A stretch of DNA of 64,000 nt from Microvirga sp. 3-52 (GCF_018383585.1 NZ_JAHAMK010000005.1:65144-129143), one strand, 5' to 3'; positions 32,359-42,341 are shown, counted from the stretch's first letter. Notes: generated by a model from the letters alone, not told the origin. Program-made: numbers and translations.

Positions 32359-33540
32359 ATGAGTGTTCGCGCTAAAGATCCCGTCCGCGATCCCTTCCGC
32401 AGCCGGCCTGCGAAGCGCACCCCGCTGGAAGCGGCGGAGGCTGCGCGGCGGCGGATGGACGATCCCGCGTACCGCGTCGAGGTGGACCGCCGCCGTGGCC
32501 GGGGCGCATCCGCGAACCCGTCCGGACGCTACGAGCCGGCGCAGCGCGAAGGCTTCGACGACGGCTGGGAGATCGAGGAGGAGCTTCCCTCCCTGCCCAC
32601 CGAAGTGATCGTCGAGAAGCCGCGCACGATCATCACCAAGAACGATTCGCCGGACATCCTCTTCGAGAAATCGATCAATCCCTATCGCGGCTGCGAGCAC
32701 GGCTGCGCCTATTGCTTCGCCAGGCCGACCCATGCCTTCCAGGGGCTGTCCTCGGGGCTCGATTTCGAGACCAAGATCTTCGCCAAGCCCAATGCGGCGG
32801 AACTCTTAGAGAAGGAACTGCGGGCCTCGAACTATCAGCCGACGACGATCGCGCTCGGCTCCAACACCGATCCCTACCAGCCGGTGGAGCGGCGCTTCCG
32901 CATCACCCGGTCCATTCTGGAGGTGCTGAACCGGATGAACCATCCCGTCGGCATCGTGACGAAGTCGGCCCTGGTCACCCGCGATATCGACATCTTGAGC
33001 AGGATGGCCGAACGGCAGCTCGCCAAGGTGGCGATCTCGGTCACGACTCTCGACCCGAAGCTCGCGCGACGCATGGAGCCCCGCGCCGCCGCTCCGGCCA
33101 AGCGCCTGGAGACGATCAGGAAGCTGACGGAGGCGGGCATTCCGGTATCGGTTCTGGTCGCTCCGATCATCCCGGCGATCAACGATCACGAGATCGAGGC
33201 GATCCTGAAGGCCTGCGCCGCAGCCGGCGCACAGGAGGCAGGCTATGTGCTTCTGCGCCTGCCGCACGATCTCAAGGACCTGATGCGCGACTGGCTCGCC
33301 GAGCATTACCCGGACAAGCTCAAACACGTCTTCACGCTGCTGCAGGAGGCGCGCGGCGGCAAGGATTACGATGCCGAATGGAGCACCCGCCAGTCCGGCA
33401 TCGGCCCCTATGCCTGGATGCTCGGCCGCCGATTCGAGACCGCTGCCGAACGGCTCGGGCTGAACAAGCGGAACCTGAAGCTGCGCAAGGATCTGTTCAC
33501 GGTCCCGCCGAAGGAGACGGGGCAGCTGAGTTTGTTTTGA
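32359..33540 (+). CDS. PA0069-family radical SAM protein
   Basis: A 393-residue iron-sulfur enzyme with the radical SAM signature Cys112-x3-Cys116-x2-Cys119 in GCEHGCAYCFARPTH. The neighbouring blocks SPDILFEKSINPYR, SNTDPYQPVERR, SALVTRDIDIL and PIIPAINDHEIEAIL are those of the SPL-like PA0069 group; the reaction is unknown. An Arg-rich N-terminal stretch of about 60 residues precedes the catalytic core. The start at 32359 (MSVRAKDPVRD) was chosen over an upstream ATG at 32311. In many Hyphomicrobiales it stands beside rnhB and ccrM, as here. Confidence 0.92.
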   Translation: MSVRAKDPVRDPFRSRPAKRTPLEAAEAARRRMDDPAYRVEVDRRRGRGASANPSGRYEPAQREGFDDGWEIEEELPSLPTEVIVEKPRTIITKNDSPDILFEKSINPYRGCEHGCAYCFARPTHAFQGLSSGLDFETKIFAKPNAAELLEKELRASNYQPTTIALGSNTDPYQPVERRFRITRSILEVLNRMNHPVGIVTKSALVTRDIDILSRMAERQLAKVAISVTTLDPKLARRMEPRAAAPAKRLETIRKLTEAGIPVSVLVAPIIPAINDHEIEAILKACAAAGAQEAGYVLLRLPHDLKDLMRDWLAEHYPDKLKHVFTLLQEARGGKDYDAEWSTRQSGIGPYAWMLGRRFETAAERLGLNKRNLKLRKDLFTVPPKETGQLSLF

Positions 33541-33602
33541 CGCCTTGAGCATCGTCCTGGACGGAGCGCGGCACCTGATGCAGACAACGAGTTATCTCTC
33601 CA

Positions 33603-33693
33603 CGTCATCACCGGCCTTGTGCCGGTGATCCCGATGGATTGAAGCACTGCACTTCACCGTATCGAGATGGCCGGGACAGGCCCGGCCATGACG
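33603..33693. repeat. REP-like double-hairpin element, copy 7
   Basis: The left arm is tcaccggccttgtgccggtga and the right arm is tggccgggacaggcccggcca, with cgtcat/atgacg ends. It separates the radical SAM gene from the GFA gene, at a point where synteny with rnhB is interrupted. Confidence 0.88.
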
Positions 33694-33782
33694 GGGAGGT
33701 CTCACCCAGTATCGCTCTGGTCACGCGACGGCCGATCAGTATATTGCCCTTCTCCTTATAAGCCTAACCGCCGGAGTGCACC

Positions 33783-34190
33783 ATGGATCACCATACAGGG
33801 TCATGCCATTGCGGCTCCGTCCGCTTCTGCATCGACGCGGAGATCGTCGAATTGACGACTTGTGACTGCTCGCTCTGCGTCAAGAAGAACGCCCTGATGA
33901 CAAAAGTCCACGAGAGCGCCCTGACCATCCTGTCAGGCGAGGAAGTCCTGTCGCTCTATCGGTGGAATACGAGGCGAGCGAAGCACTACTTCTGCTCGCG
34001 CTGCGGCATCTACACCTTTCACCGCAAGCGATCGGCGCCCGACCATTACGGTGTGAACATCTTCTGCCTCGACGGCTTCGATCCCTCGACGATCCCGACC
34101 CGGGCCACGGAGGGGATAAGCATGTCGATCGTCGACCCGGTGGCCCGCGCGGAATGGCCCGGTCCCCGGGAAGAAGCAGATCGCCTATAA
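33783..34190 (+). CDS. GFA-family zinc protein (second copy)
   Basis: A 135-residue Mss4-like protein: GSCHCGSVRFCIDAE, then TTCDCSLCVKKNALM and FCSRCGIYTFHRKR supply the zinc-binding cysteines. It is more like the CENP-V/DUF636 form than the protein at 3990-4340, with which only the fold signature is shared. Substrate unknown. It lies between the radical SAM gene and rnhB, with 11 bp to rnhB, so it is likely cotranscribed with rnhB. Confidence 0.88.
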   Translation: MDHHTGSCHCGSVRFCIDAEIVELTTCDCSLCVKKNALMTKVHESALTILSGEEVLSLYRWNTRRAKHYFCSRCGIYTFHRKRSAPDHYGVNIFCLDGFDPSTIPTRATEGISMSIVDPVARAEWPGPREEADRL

Positions 34191-34201
34191 GCCTGCGAAC
34201 C

Positions 34202-34840
34202 ATGACCTTCCTGATTCGCCCTCCCAAATCCGGCCTCGGACTCGAGCATGAGCTTTCCGCCCGTGCACAGGGTTTCACCTGCATTGCCGGCCTCGACGAA
34301 GTCGGGCGCGGGCCGCTGGCGGGACCGGTGGTGTCGGCGGCAGTCGTGCTCGATCTCGGCAACGTGCCGCAGGGGCTGGCTGATTCGAAGGCTCTGACGG
34401 CGGCCCGGCGCGAGGCGCTGTTTCCGGAAATCCTCGCGACGTCCCATGTCGGCATCGCCTCGGTGTCGCATCAGGAGATCGACACCATCAATATTCGGCA
34501 GGCCTCCCTGCTCGCCATGTGCCGGGCGCTCGCCGCGCTTCCCTGCAAGCCCGACATGGCCTTCGTCGACGGCAACGATCCCCCCGGCCTCCCCTGTTCG
34601 ACGGAAGCAGTCATCAAGGGTGATTCGCGAATCGCCTCGATCGCGGCGGCGTCGATCGTGGCGAAGGTGGTCCGCGACCGCATGATGGCGAGGCTCGGAC
34701 AAGCTTATCCTGCCTATGGTTTTGCCAGCAACGCGGGCTACAGCACGAAGGCGCATCTCACGGTGATCGCGAGCGAGGGTCCCTGCCCGTTCCATCGCCT
34801 GAGTTTTTCACCCCTGCGCCAAGGGTTACTGGACCTGTAA
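34202..34840 (+). CDS. rnhB: ribonuclease HII
   Basis: A 212-residue endonuclease that removes RNA from RNA-DNA hybrids and single ribonucleotides from DNA. The catalytic block is IAGLDEVGRGPLAGPVVSAA (Asp32, Glu33), with the later acidic residues in FVDGNDPPG and the KGDSRIASIAAASIVAKVVRD segment. The C-terminus THxxHRLSFSPLR-like form (CPFHRLSFSPLRQGLLDL) fits the family. The start ATG 34202 follows the GFA gene closely; the frame upstream is open but lies inside that gene. Confidence 0.95.
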   Translation: MTFLIRPPKSGLGLEHELSARAQGFTCIAGLDEVGRGPLAGPVVSAAVVLDLGNVPQGLADSKALTAARREALFPEILATSHVGIASVSHQEIDTINIRQASLLAMCRALAALPCKPDMAFVDGNDPPGLPCSTEAVIKGDSRIASIAAASIVAKVVRDRMMARLGQAYPAYGFASNAGYSTKAHLTVIASEGPCPFHRLSFSPLRQGLLDL

Positions 34841-34863
34841 CCGAGCTTAACGCCCGTTAACCT
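34836..34863 (+). promoter_or_regulatory. three phased TAAC half-sites upstream of ccrM
   Basis: TAAC occurs at 34838-34841, 34848-34851 and 34858-34861, exactly 10 bp apart; the last two are TTAAC. CtrA boxes are TTAA-N7-TTAA (11-bp phase), and ccrM is a CtrA target in Caulobacter, so this is suggestive but the spacing is one base short. The first half-site overlaps the rnhB stop codon. A hairpin gtcggcaa/ttgccgac lies at 34887-34906. Confidence 0.4.
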
Positions 34864-34993
34864 GAAAAGCTCAATCTTTTCAATAAGTCGGCAAGATTTG
34901 CCGACCCAAAATAAGACGCGCTTTTTTCCACTTGGAAACTTCATCTTTACCCTAACGGACCATGATCCGGAGTGTCAGTTGCGTAACCGGTGA

Positions 34994-36196
<1,203 letters not shown>

Positions 36197-36224
36197 GGCT
36201 TCACTGCGACCTCGCAAATCTGTT

Positions 36225-36253
36225 AAAGGGCCGGCCGTGCGCTGGCCCTTTTC
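36225..36253 (+). terminator. intrinsic terminator after ccrM
   Basis: Stem aaagggccggc/gctggcccttt (one G-T pair) with loop CGTGC, followed by TTCG and TTTG. It lies 28 bp after the ccrM stop codon. Confidence 0.8.
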
Positions 36254-36339
36254 GTTTGCCGCACTAAGCTTTTCGTCACAGAGGCGTCATCCAGGACCGT
36301 TAGCGCGGGACAGCCTTATCATTAGCGAGGAACTGCCCC

Positions 36340-37323
36340 GTGCCCATGAAGCGGATTCTTCTTCCCATGCTCGCCGCCCTCGTGCCCGCCTTCGCTCAGG
36401 CGCAAGGGCTGTCCGGCAACCTCATCCTTTATACCAGTCAGCCCAACACCGACGCCCAGCAGACGCTCGATGCCTTCACGGCGAAGCACCCGGGCGTCAA
36501 CGTCACCTTCGTTCGCGACGGCACCCCGAAGATCCTTGCCAAGCTCAGCGCCGAGTTCGAGGCCGGGCAGCCCCAGGCCGACGTGCTGCTCATCGCCGAC
36601 AGCGTCACCATGGAGGGTCTGAAGAAGGAGGACCGCCTTCTGGCGCACGAGAAGGCCGACGTCTCGGCCTATCCCGCCGGCACGCACGATGCTCAGAAAT
36701 TCTGGTTCGCCACCAAGCTGATTACCACGGGCATCGCCTATAACACGAAGGCGACCTTCAAGCCCTCCTCCTGGCAGGATCTCACCAGGCCGGAGGTCAG
36801 GGGCCAGCTCGTCATGCCGAGCCCCCTCACCTCGGGAGCGGCCCTCATCCATGCCGCAACCCTGACCGGCACCATGGAGGGCGGCTGGAAATATTACGAG
36901 GCGCTCAAGGACAACGATGCCATCGCCGGCGGCGGCAACGGCGATGTGCTGAAGCAGGTGGCCGGCGGCCAGAAGCTCTACGGCGTGATCGTCGACTACA
37001 TGCCGATCCGCGAAAAGGCCAAGGGCGCGCCGGTGGAGTTCGTGTTCCCGAAGGAAGGCGTGTCGGCCGTGTCGGAGCCCGTCGCCATTCTCAAGAGCAC
37101 GAAGAACCCGGACGCCGCCCGCGCCTTCGTGGATTTCCTGCTCTCGAAGGAGGGCCAGGAGCTGGCCCTGAAGCAGGGCTATATCGCGGCCCATCCCGCC
37201 GTCGCTTTGCCGGCCGGCTATCCGGCGCGCGATCAGATCAGGATCATGGGCTTCGACGCGGCGAAAGCGCTCGCGGATGAAACCAGGAACAAGGCGGCCT
37301 TCGCCGACATCTTCGGACAGTGA
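36340..37323 (+). CDS. periplasmic substrate-binding protein of an iron(III)-type ABC transporter
   Basis: A 327-residue periplasmic binding protein with a signal peptide (MKRILLPMLAALVPAFAQAQ). The mature part starts GLSGNLILYTSQPNTDAQQT, as in the FbpA/AfuA and related iron, thiamine or phosphonate binding proteins. VNVTFVRDGTPKILAKL and ADVLLIADSVTMEGL are typical. Iron is the usual ligand but the Tyr ligands cannot be confirmed by eye. GTG 36340 is 8 bases after GAGGA; ATG 36346 is the alternative. Its stop overlaps the permease start by the tetranucleotide GTGA, so the two are translationally coupled. Confidence 0.85.
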   Translation: MPMKRILLPMLAALVPAFAQAQGLSGNLILYTSQPNTDAQQTLDAFTAKHPGVNVTFVRDGTPKILAKLSAEFEAGQPQADVLLIADSVTMEGLKKEDRLLAHEKADVSAYPAGTHDAQKFWFATKLITTGIAYNTKATFKPSSWQDLTRPEVRGQLVMPSPLTSGAALIHAATLTGTMEGGWKYYEALKDNDAIAGGGNGDVLKQVAGGQKLYGVIVDYMPIREKAKGAPVEFVFPKEGVSAVSEPVAILKSTKNPDAARAFVDFLLSKEGQELALKQGYIAAHPAVALPAGYPARDQIRIMGFDAAKALADETRNKAAFADIFGQ

Positions 37324-39128
37324 GACATCCCAATCAGACCCGATCATTCCTGGAGCGGGGAGGTTTCGGCCTTCTCGCTCTCGTCGCTTTGATCGTCTTC
37401 GCCTTCGATGTCCTGCCCGCCGTCCGGCTGCTGCTGGCAGCCCTGTTTCCCGGCGGTGTCTTCAATCCCGATGCCATGCTCTCGGCGCTCTCCAGCCGCT
37501 CGGCCATGAAGGCGGCCCGCGCAACGCTGGAAACGGCGCTGCTGTCGACGCTCCTGGCCTTGCCGCTGGGCACCGCCATGGCCCTCGTCCTCGGCGTCAC
37601 CGATGTCCGCAGGCGGCGCATCGCGTCGTTCCTCTTCGTCCTGTCGGTGATGATCTCGCCCCAGGTGATCGCCCTCGCCTTTCTGCATCTGGCGGGCCCG
37701 GCCTCGCCCATCCTGAACAGTTTAAGCCTCGCGCCGGAAGCGGGCAGCGCCAATCCGATGCTCGGGCGCGGCGGCATCATCCTGGTGCTGGGCCTGCACC
37801 ACGCGCCGCTCGTCTATGTGGTGATGAGCGCCGGGTTGAAGCGCATCCCGCTGGCCGTCGTCGAAGCCGCCCGCATCGACGGCGCCCGGCCCTCGGGCAT
37901 CCTTGTCGACCACCTGATGCCGCTGCTGCGCCCGCATGTCGTCAGCGCGGCCCTGCTCGCCTTCGTGGCCGGAATCGGCAATTTCGGCATTCCGGCGCTG
38001 CTCGGCGCGCCCGTGAATTACCTGACTCTGCCCGTCCTCATCTATCGTCGGCTGTCGAGTTTCGGCACCGGCATGATCGGCGATGTGTCGGCTCTCGGCC
38101 TTCTCGTCGCGGCCATCGCGATCGTCTGCGTCGCCGCAAGCCAGTACATGACGCGGAAGGATGGGGTCCATCTGGAGGACGACACGTCCCTGAAGCCGTT
38201 CTGGCCTCTCGGCCGTGCGCGCATCGCGACGGAGTTCTTCGTCGGCCTCGTCCTGGCCGTGACCCTCGTCCTGCCGATCCTGTCGCTGCTGGCGGCAGCC
38301 CTCGTGCCGTCCTACGGCATGCCTCTCTCGCCTGCGACGATCACCCTCGACAACTTCGTCGAGGTGCTGGCGCGCCAGGACGTGACGATCCGTGCCTTCA
38401 CGAACTCGCTCATCTATGCCGGCGGAGCAGCCTTCCTGCTGGCATCGCTCGTCGTGCCTGTGGCCTACGGGCTGATCCGCCTGATGGGGCGATGGAGAAT
38501 ACTCGCGGTGTCCCTCCTCGAAATCTCCTATGTGCTGCCGGGCATCGTGCTCGCCATCGCGTGCATTCTGCTCTTCCTGAAGCCGATGCCGCTCGTGGGA
38601 TTCTCGCTCTATGCGACACCGTGGATCATCGTCTTCGCCTATCTCGCCCGTTTCCTCGCGGTGGCGCTGAAACCCGTGCTGGCGGGAATGGTGCAGATCG
38701 ATGTGGCCCAGGAGGAAGCCGCCGCCATCGACGGCGCGCGCCTGGCACGGAGGCTCTTCGGCATCGTGCTCCCCTCCCTGCTCCCCGCCGCTGTTGCCGG
38801 TGGATTGATGGCGTTCCTGCTCGCCTTCAGCGAGCTCACCGTCTCGGCCCTGCTCTGGTCGGCTGGAACGGAAACCATCGGGGTGGTGCTCTATAACCTG
38901 GAAGAGGCGGGCCTCGCGAGCCAAGCCTCCGCCGTCGCGGTCGTCATCATCGGCGTCGTGACAATCGCCATGCTCTTCCTTGACGCGCTGGGCAGGTATC
39001 TGCCGGCCGGAGCCTTGCCCTGGCAATGCGAGACGGAAGACGCGGTACACACGAATGCAAAGGCGGTTCATGCACCCGACCGCGTTCCGGCGATCGGCCT
39101 GCTAAAGCCGAAGCCGGCATTGAGCTGA
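37320..39128 (+). CDS. iron(III)-type ABC transporter permease, fused two-domain form
   Basis: A 602-residue inner-membrane permease of the FbpB/AfuB type, with two homologous halves of about six membrane segments each. Both halves carry the EAA loop: EAARIDGARPSGILVDHLMP in the first and EEAAAIDGARLARRLFGIVL in the second. The C-terminal ~45 residues (GALPWQCETEDAVHTNAKAV...) are polar and outside the usual fold. GTG at 37320 overlaps the preceding TGA. No ATP-binding subunit gene is found on either side, although such systems normally have a third gene. Confidence 0.9.
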   Translation: MRHPNQTRSFLERGGFGLLALVALIVFAFDVLPAVRLLLAALFPGGVFNPDAMLSALSSRSAMKAARATLETALLSTLLALPLGTAMALVLGVTDVRRRRIASFLFVLSVMISPQVIALAFLHLAGPASPILNSLSLAPEAGSANPMLGRGGIILVLGLHHAPLVYVVMSAGLKRIPLAVVEAARIDGARPSGILVDHLMPLLRPHVVSAALLAFVAGIGNFGIPALLGAPVNYLTLPVLIYRRLSSFGTGMIGDVSALGLLVAAIAIVCVAASQYMTRKDGVHLEDDTSLKPFWPLGRARIATEFFVGLVLAVTLVLPILSLLAAALVPSYGMPLSPATITLDNFVEVLARQDVTIRAFTNSLIYAGGAAFLLASLVVPVAYGLIRLMGRWRILAVSLLEISYVLPGIVLAIACILLFLKPMPLVGFSLYATPWIIVFAYLARFLAVALKPVLAGMVQIDVAQEEAAAIDGARLARRLFGIVLPSLLPAAVAGGLMAFLLAFSELTVSALLWSAGTETIGVVLYNLEEAGLASQASAVAVVIIGVVTIAMLFLDALGRYLPAGALPWQCETEDAVHTNAKAVHAPDRVPAIGLLKPKPALS

Positions 39129-39179
39129 TGGATTCCCCTCCCCTTCGCCGACGCTTCGGCCGGGAATACCACCCTCTTC

Positions 39180-39285
39180 GTCATGGCCGTCCCCGGACTT
39201 GATCCGGGATCGGTCCCAGCCATCCCGATTGGAAGGCGCTGCGTTTCACACGATCGGGATCACCGGCACCAGGCCGGTGATGACG
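39180..39285. repeat. REP-like element, copy 8 (long form)
   Basis: The expanded left arm tggccgtccccggacttgat then ccgggatcggtcccagcca, and right arm tcaccggcaccaggccggtga. Same long variant as copies 6 and 9. It follows the permease gene; the rest of the 331-bp gap up to 39459 shows no gene. Confidence 0.87.
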
Positions 39286-39459
39286 TGGGAGGATCGGTCA
39301 CGGGCCAACGCACGCACCCAACCCCTCATCAAAACTGAACAGGTCTCACATGCTCCTGGCGGGCTGCGGGAGAACGGTCTTTGCGCGATGGTGCGGCTCT
39401 TCCTCAAGGCCGGAACATTCCCCTATGCCGAACCCGGTTCAACGCTTTAGCATCCTGTC

Positions 39460-40356
39460 ATGGCTTCTTCGTCTCTCGATCCCTTCCGCCTCGCCTTCAC
39501 CGAACCGTCCTGGGACGACGTACGGATCTTCCTGGCCGTGGTGGCTCATGGATCGATGAACAGCGCCGCGAAGGCATTGGGCCAGAGCCAGCCGACCATT
39601 GCGCGGCGCATCAAGGTGCTGGAGGAGACGGTGGGCCTCACGCTGTTCCAGCGCGGGCCCAACAACCTCGAACTGACGGAAGCCGGGCAGGCCGTTCTCG
39701 AAGCCGCCGCTCCCATGGGTGAGGCCGCCGCCATCGTGTCGCGCACGGCCGCGGCCTATCGGCCCGACCCCGATGCGCCGGTGCGGATCACGGCGACGGC
39801 CTCGGTAACGCTCTTCCTGTCCCTCTACGCGGCGGAACTGCATGAAGCCGCGGCTCCCGTGGAGATCGCCTATATCCCGACCCGCCGCCGGCTCGATCTC
39901 GCCTCGGGCGAGGCCGATATCGGCCTGCGAATGCGCCACCTGCCGGAGGGCAGCGACGATCTCGTCGCACGCAAGATCGGCCAGATCGCCTTTGCCATCT
40001 ATGCCCGTACGGAAAATCCCGAAGCCGTCATCGCGCCACCGGAGGACCCGACCCTCTCCCGTCAGGCGGCCTATGTGGCAGAGTTCGCGCAGGGGCGCAC
40101 CATCGCGGCGCGCATCGGCGACATGCCGATCCGCTACCAGGCGGCGAAAGCCGGATTGGGCGCCGCCTTCCTGCCTTGCTGGCTCGGTGATTCGGATCCG
40201 GACCTCATCCAGGTGACGAAGCCGGAGGGCGACCTGGTCGAGGATGTCTTCCTCGTCATGCACCGGCGCAGCCGCAACCGTCCGAACGTGACGCGGGTAG
40301 CGAATGCGCTGGCCGCGTTGTTCAAGAAGAACCAGAAGGCGCTGGCGGGCGGATGA
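39460..40356 (+). CDS. LysR-family transcriptional regulator
   Basis: A 298-residue regulator. The N-terminal winged helix reads WDDVRIFLAVVAHGSMNSAA, LGQSQPTIARRIKVLEETVG and LFQRGPNNLELTEAGQAVLE, at about residues 14-75. A C-terminal periplasmic-binding-like effector domain follows, including ASGEADIGLRMRHLPEGSDD and QAAKAGLGAAFLPCWLGDSD. The effector and targets are unknown. There is no divergently transcribed partner next to it; the upstream permease points the same way. Confidence 0.92.
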   Translation: MASSSLDPFRLAFTEPSWDDVRIFLAVVAHGSMNSAAKALGQSQPTIARRIKVLEETVGLTLFQRGPNNLELTEAGQAVLEAAAPMGEAAAIVSRTAAAYRPDPDAPVRITATASVTLFLSLYAAELHEAAAPVEIAYIPTRRRLDLASGEADIGLRMRHLPEGSDDLVARKIGQIAFAIYARTENPEAVIAPPEDPTLSRQAAYVAEFAQGRTIAARIGDMPIRYQAAKAGLGAAFLPCWLGDSDPDLIQVTKPEGDLVEDVFLVMHRRSRNRPNVTRVANALAALFKKNQKALAGG

Positions 40357-40416
40357 AGGCGCGTCGGAGAGTCGGAACTCTGCGCACGATGGATATCTTC
40401 GAGGCCCACACCGCCC

Positions 40417-40527
40417 CGTCATCACCGGCCTGGTGCCGGTGATCCCGATCATGCGGAATGCCGAGCCTCACCGGATCGGGATGACCGGGACCGATCCCCG
40501 GATCGAGTCCGGGGACGGCCATGACGG
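40417..40527. repeat. REP-like element, copy 9 (long form, inverted)
   Basis: The left arm is tcaccggcctggtgccggtga and the expanded right arm is tgaccgggaccgatccccgg then atcgagtccggggacggcca. It is the long form in the opposite orientation to copies 6 and 8. It lies between the convergent LysR and mutY genes. Confidence 0.87.
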
Positions 40528-40545
40528 GAAAGGTGTCGCCCGGTC

Positions 40546-40574
40546 GGACCTCCCCTGCCCCACAAGGGGGAGGG
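40546..40574. repeat. GC-rich dispersed repeat, partial
   Basis: The sequence acctcccctgccccacaagg then gggagggag. It is a shortened copy of the family at 12821-12869, placed just after copy 9 and before the mutY stop codon. Confidence 0.75.
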
Positions 40575-40600
40575 AGACAGCGCCCGGTGCTGAAAGGGCT

Positions 40601-41743
40601 TCACACGCTCTTCGCCGGCTTTTGACCCGAGGTCTTGGCCTTCCCGCCCGGCAACTCCCCCAGCGCATGCACCAGCACCTTCTTCATGGCGCCGGGCAGC
40701 GCCTCCTCGTTCAGGGCCAGGCGCGGCGTCCAGCGCATGTCCTCCGGGGCGGGCGTGCCCTTCGCCACTTTGGCGAAGAGCACCGTCAGCTCCAGAGGAA
40801 AATGGGTAAAGACGTGCTTCACCGTGCCCGGCAGTCGCTGCCAGCGTGCCTCGATGGGCGCGTCGAGCACGGCGCGGGAGGGCTCGTAATCCGGAACCCA
40901 CTCGCTCGTCGGCGGTTCGGCCATGCCGCCGAGCAGGCCTGTCGGCGGACGGGTGCGGAGCAGGATCGTGTCGTCGGCCCGCAGAACCACGAAGGCCGCC
41001 CCTTTCCGCAGCTGCCCGCTCTCCTTCTTCTGCTTTTTCGGGAAGGTCTCCTGCAGACCCTCGGCGCGAGCGCGGCAGGGCACCATCCAGGGGCAGAGCG
41101 CACAGGCCGGGCGCCTGGGCGTGCAGATGGTGGCGCCGAGATCCATCACGGCCTGAGCGAAGTCGCCGGGGCGGTCCCCGGGCACCAGGGCTTCGGTCAA
41201 GGCGCGGATGAGGGGCTTGGATTTCGGCAGCGGCTCCTCGACCATGAAGACGCGGGACATCACCCGCTCCACGTTGCCGTCCACCGCCGCCGCCTTCTCG
41301 TTGAAGGCGATCGCCGCCACGGCAGCGGCCGTATAGGCGCCGATGCCCGGGAGCTTCAGGAGCTCCGCTTCCGTCCCCGGAAAGCACCCGCCATGCTTAT
41401 CCACAACCGCCTTGGCGCAGGCGTGGAGGTTGCGGGCACGGGAATAATAGCCCAGCCCCGCCCAGGCCTGCATCACCGCCTCGGAGGGCGCCTCGGCCAG
41501 GGCCTCGACAGTGGGGAAACGCGCGAGAAAATTCAGGTAATAGGGTTTGACCGCCGCGACCGTCGTCTGCTGCAGCATGATCTCGGAGAGCCAGACGCGG
41601 TAAGGATTCGCGGTCACGCCGGGCTTGGCGCGCCACGGCAGGTCCCGCCGGTGACGGTCGTACCAGACGAGGAGATCCTGCGGATCGGGCTTGGTCGCGC
41701 TCGAAGCGGGCGTTAACATGTGATGTGGAATAACGATCCTCAT
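40601..41743 (-). CDS. mutY: A/G-specific adenine DNA glycosylase
   Basis: A 380-residue repair enzyme that removes adenine mispaired with 8-oxoguanine. The helix-hairpin-helix/Gly-Pro-Asp region is LLKLPGIGAYTAAAVAAIAF followed by AVDGNVERVMSR with the catalytic Asp. The 4Fe-4S cluster ligands C-x6-C-x2-C-x5-C are in CTPRRPACALCPWMVPCRA. The C-terminal NUDIX-like domain, with its 8-oxoG recognition role, contains VLRADDTILLRTRPPTGLLG and VKHVFTHFPLELTVLF. Start: ATG 41743 (MRIVIPHHMLTP) or ATG 41719; neither has a strong site. Divergent from dciA with 33 bp between starts. Confidence 0.95.
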   Translation of the reverse strand: MRIVIPHHMLTPASSATKPDPQDLLVWYDRHRRDLPWRAKPGVTANPYRVWLSEIMLQQTTVAAVKPYYLNFLARFPTVEALAEAPSEAVMQAWAGLGYYSRARNLHACAKAVVDKHGGCFPGTEAELLKLPGIGAYTAAAVAAIAFNEKAAAVDGNVERVMSRVFMVEEPLPKSKPLIRALTEALVPGDRPGDFAQAVMDLGATICTPRRPACALCPWMVPCRARAEGLQETFPKKQKKESGQLRKGAAFVVLRADDTILLRTRPPTGLLGGMAEPPTSEWVPDYEPSRAVLDAPIEARWQRLPGTVKHVFTHFPLELTVLFAKVAKGTPAPEDMRWTPRLALNEEALPGAMKKVLVHALGELPGGKAKTSGQKPAKSV

Positions 41744-41776
41744 CGCATATTCCAACGCGGCTTTTGGACATTCAAC

Positions 41777-42286
41777 ATGAGACGACCGAGACCTCTCGCC
41801 CGCCCGCTTGCCGAGTTTCTCGACGTCTGCCTGTCCCCCAGCCTGGCGGCGCAAGGCTTTGCCACCTCCGACATCATCATGGCCTGGCCTGACATCGTCG
41901 GCGATCGGCTCGCCGCCTTCACGCAGCCACTCAAGATCGAATGGAAGCGAAAAGGCCCCCATGCCGATCCCGAGACGCGGCCGGACCCGGCAACCCTCGT
42001 GATCCGGGTCGAGAGCGCCTTCGCCCTCGAACTCCAGCACCTTGCGCCCACGGTCATCGACCGGGTGAACACCTATTACGGCTGGCGCTGCATCGGGAAG
42101 CTGGTGCTGAAACAAGGGCCCGTGCGGCGGGTTGAGAAGAAGCGCCCGACAGCGCCCGTTCTCACCCCGGCGGACCGGGAGAAGGTCGACAGGGCCGTGC
42201 AGCCCATCGAGGAGGAATCCTTGAAGGCGGCGCTCGACCGGCTGGGGCAGGCCATCGTCAGCTCCGGTTCACGCACGAAAGCGTGA
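41777..42286 (+). CDS. dciA: DUF721 protein, DciA-like replicative helicase loader
   Basis: A 169-residue DUF721 protein. The conserved N-terminal part reads PRPLARPLAEFLDVCLSPSL, FATSDIIMAWPDIVGDRLAA and FTQPLKIEWKRKG, with VLKQGPVRR at about 112. DciA is the helicase operator that replaces DnaC in most bacteria and loads DnaB; assignment here rests on the family fold. A disordered, charged C-terminus follows (EKKRPTAPVLTPADREK). Start at ATG 41777; an upstream frame to 41720 would overlap the mutY start. Confidence 0.85.
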   Translation: MRRPRPLARPLAEFLDVCLSPSLAAQGFATSDIIMAWPDIVGDRLAAFTQPLKIEWKRKGPHADPETRPDPATLVIRVESAFALELQHLAPTVIDRVNTYYGWRCIGKLVLKQGPVRRVEKKRPTAPVLTPADREKVDRAVQPIEEESLKAALDRLGQAIVSSGSRTKA

Positions 42287-42311
42287 GATGGCTGGCGCTT
42301 GCCTCGCAGGC

Positions 42312-42341
42312 CAAGTCATTCTACCGCAAGTCATTCTACCG
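42312..42341 (+). repeat. 15-bp tandem duplication in the dsbA leader
   Basis: Two perfect copies of caagtcattctaccg stand head to tail, 33 bp upstream of the thioredoxin start. They are non-coding and may be a duplicated binding site or a replication slip. Confidence 0.9.

Noticed and set aside
34836-34863. A standard CtrA box
   Set aside because: The half-site spacing is 10 bp rather than 11, so I list it only as a candidate.
37722-39071. A 449-codon minus-strand frame opposite the ABC permease
   Set aside because: Antisense to a permease with two EAA loops; the product is Arg/His/Asp-rich without motifs.
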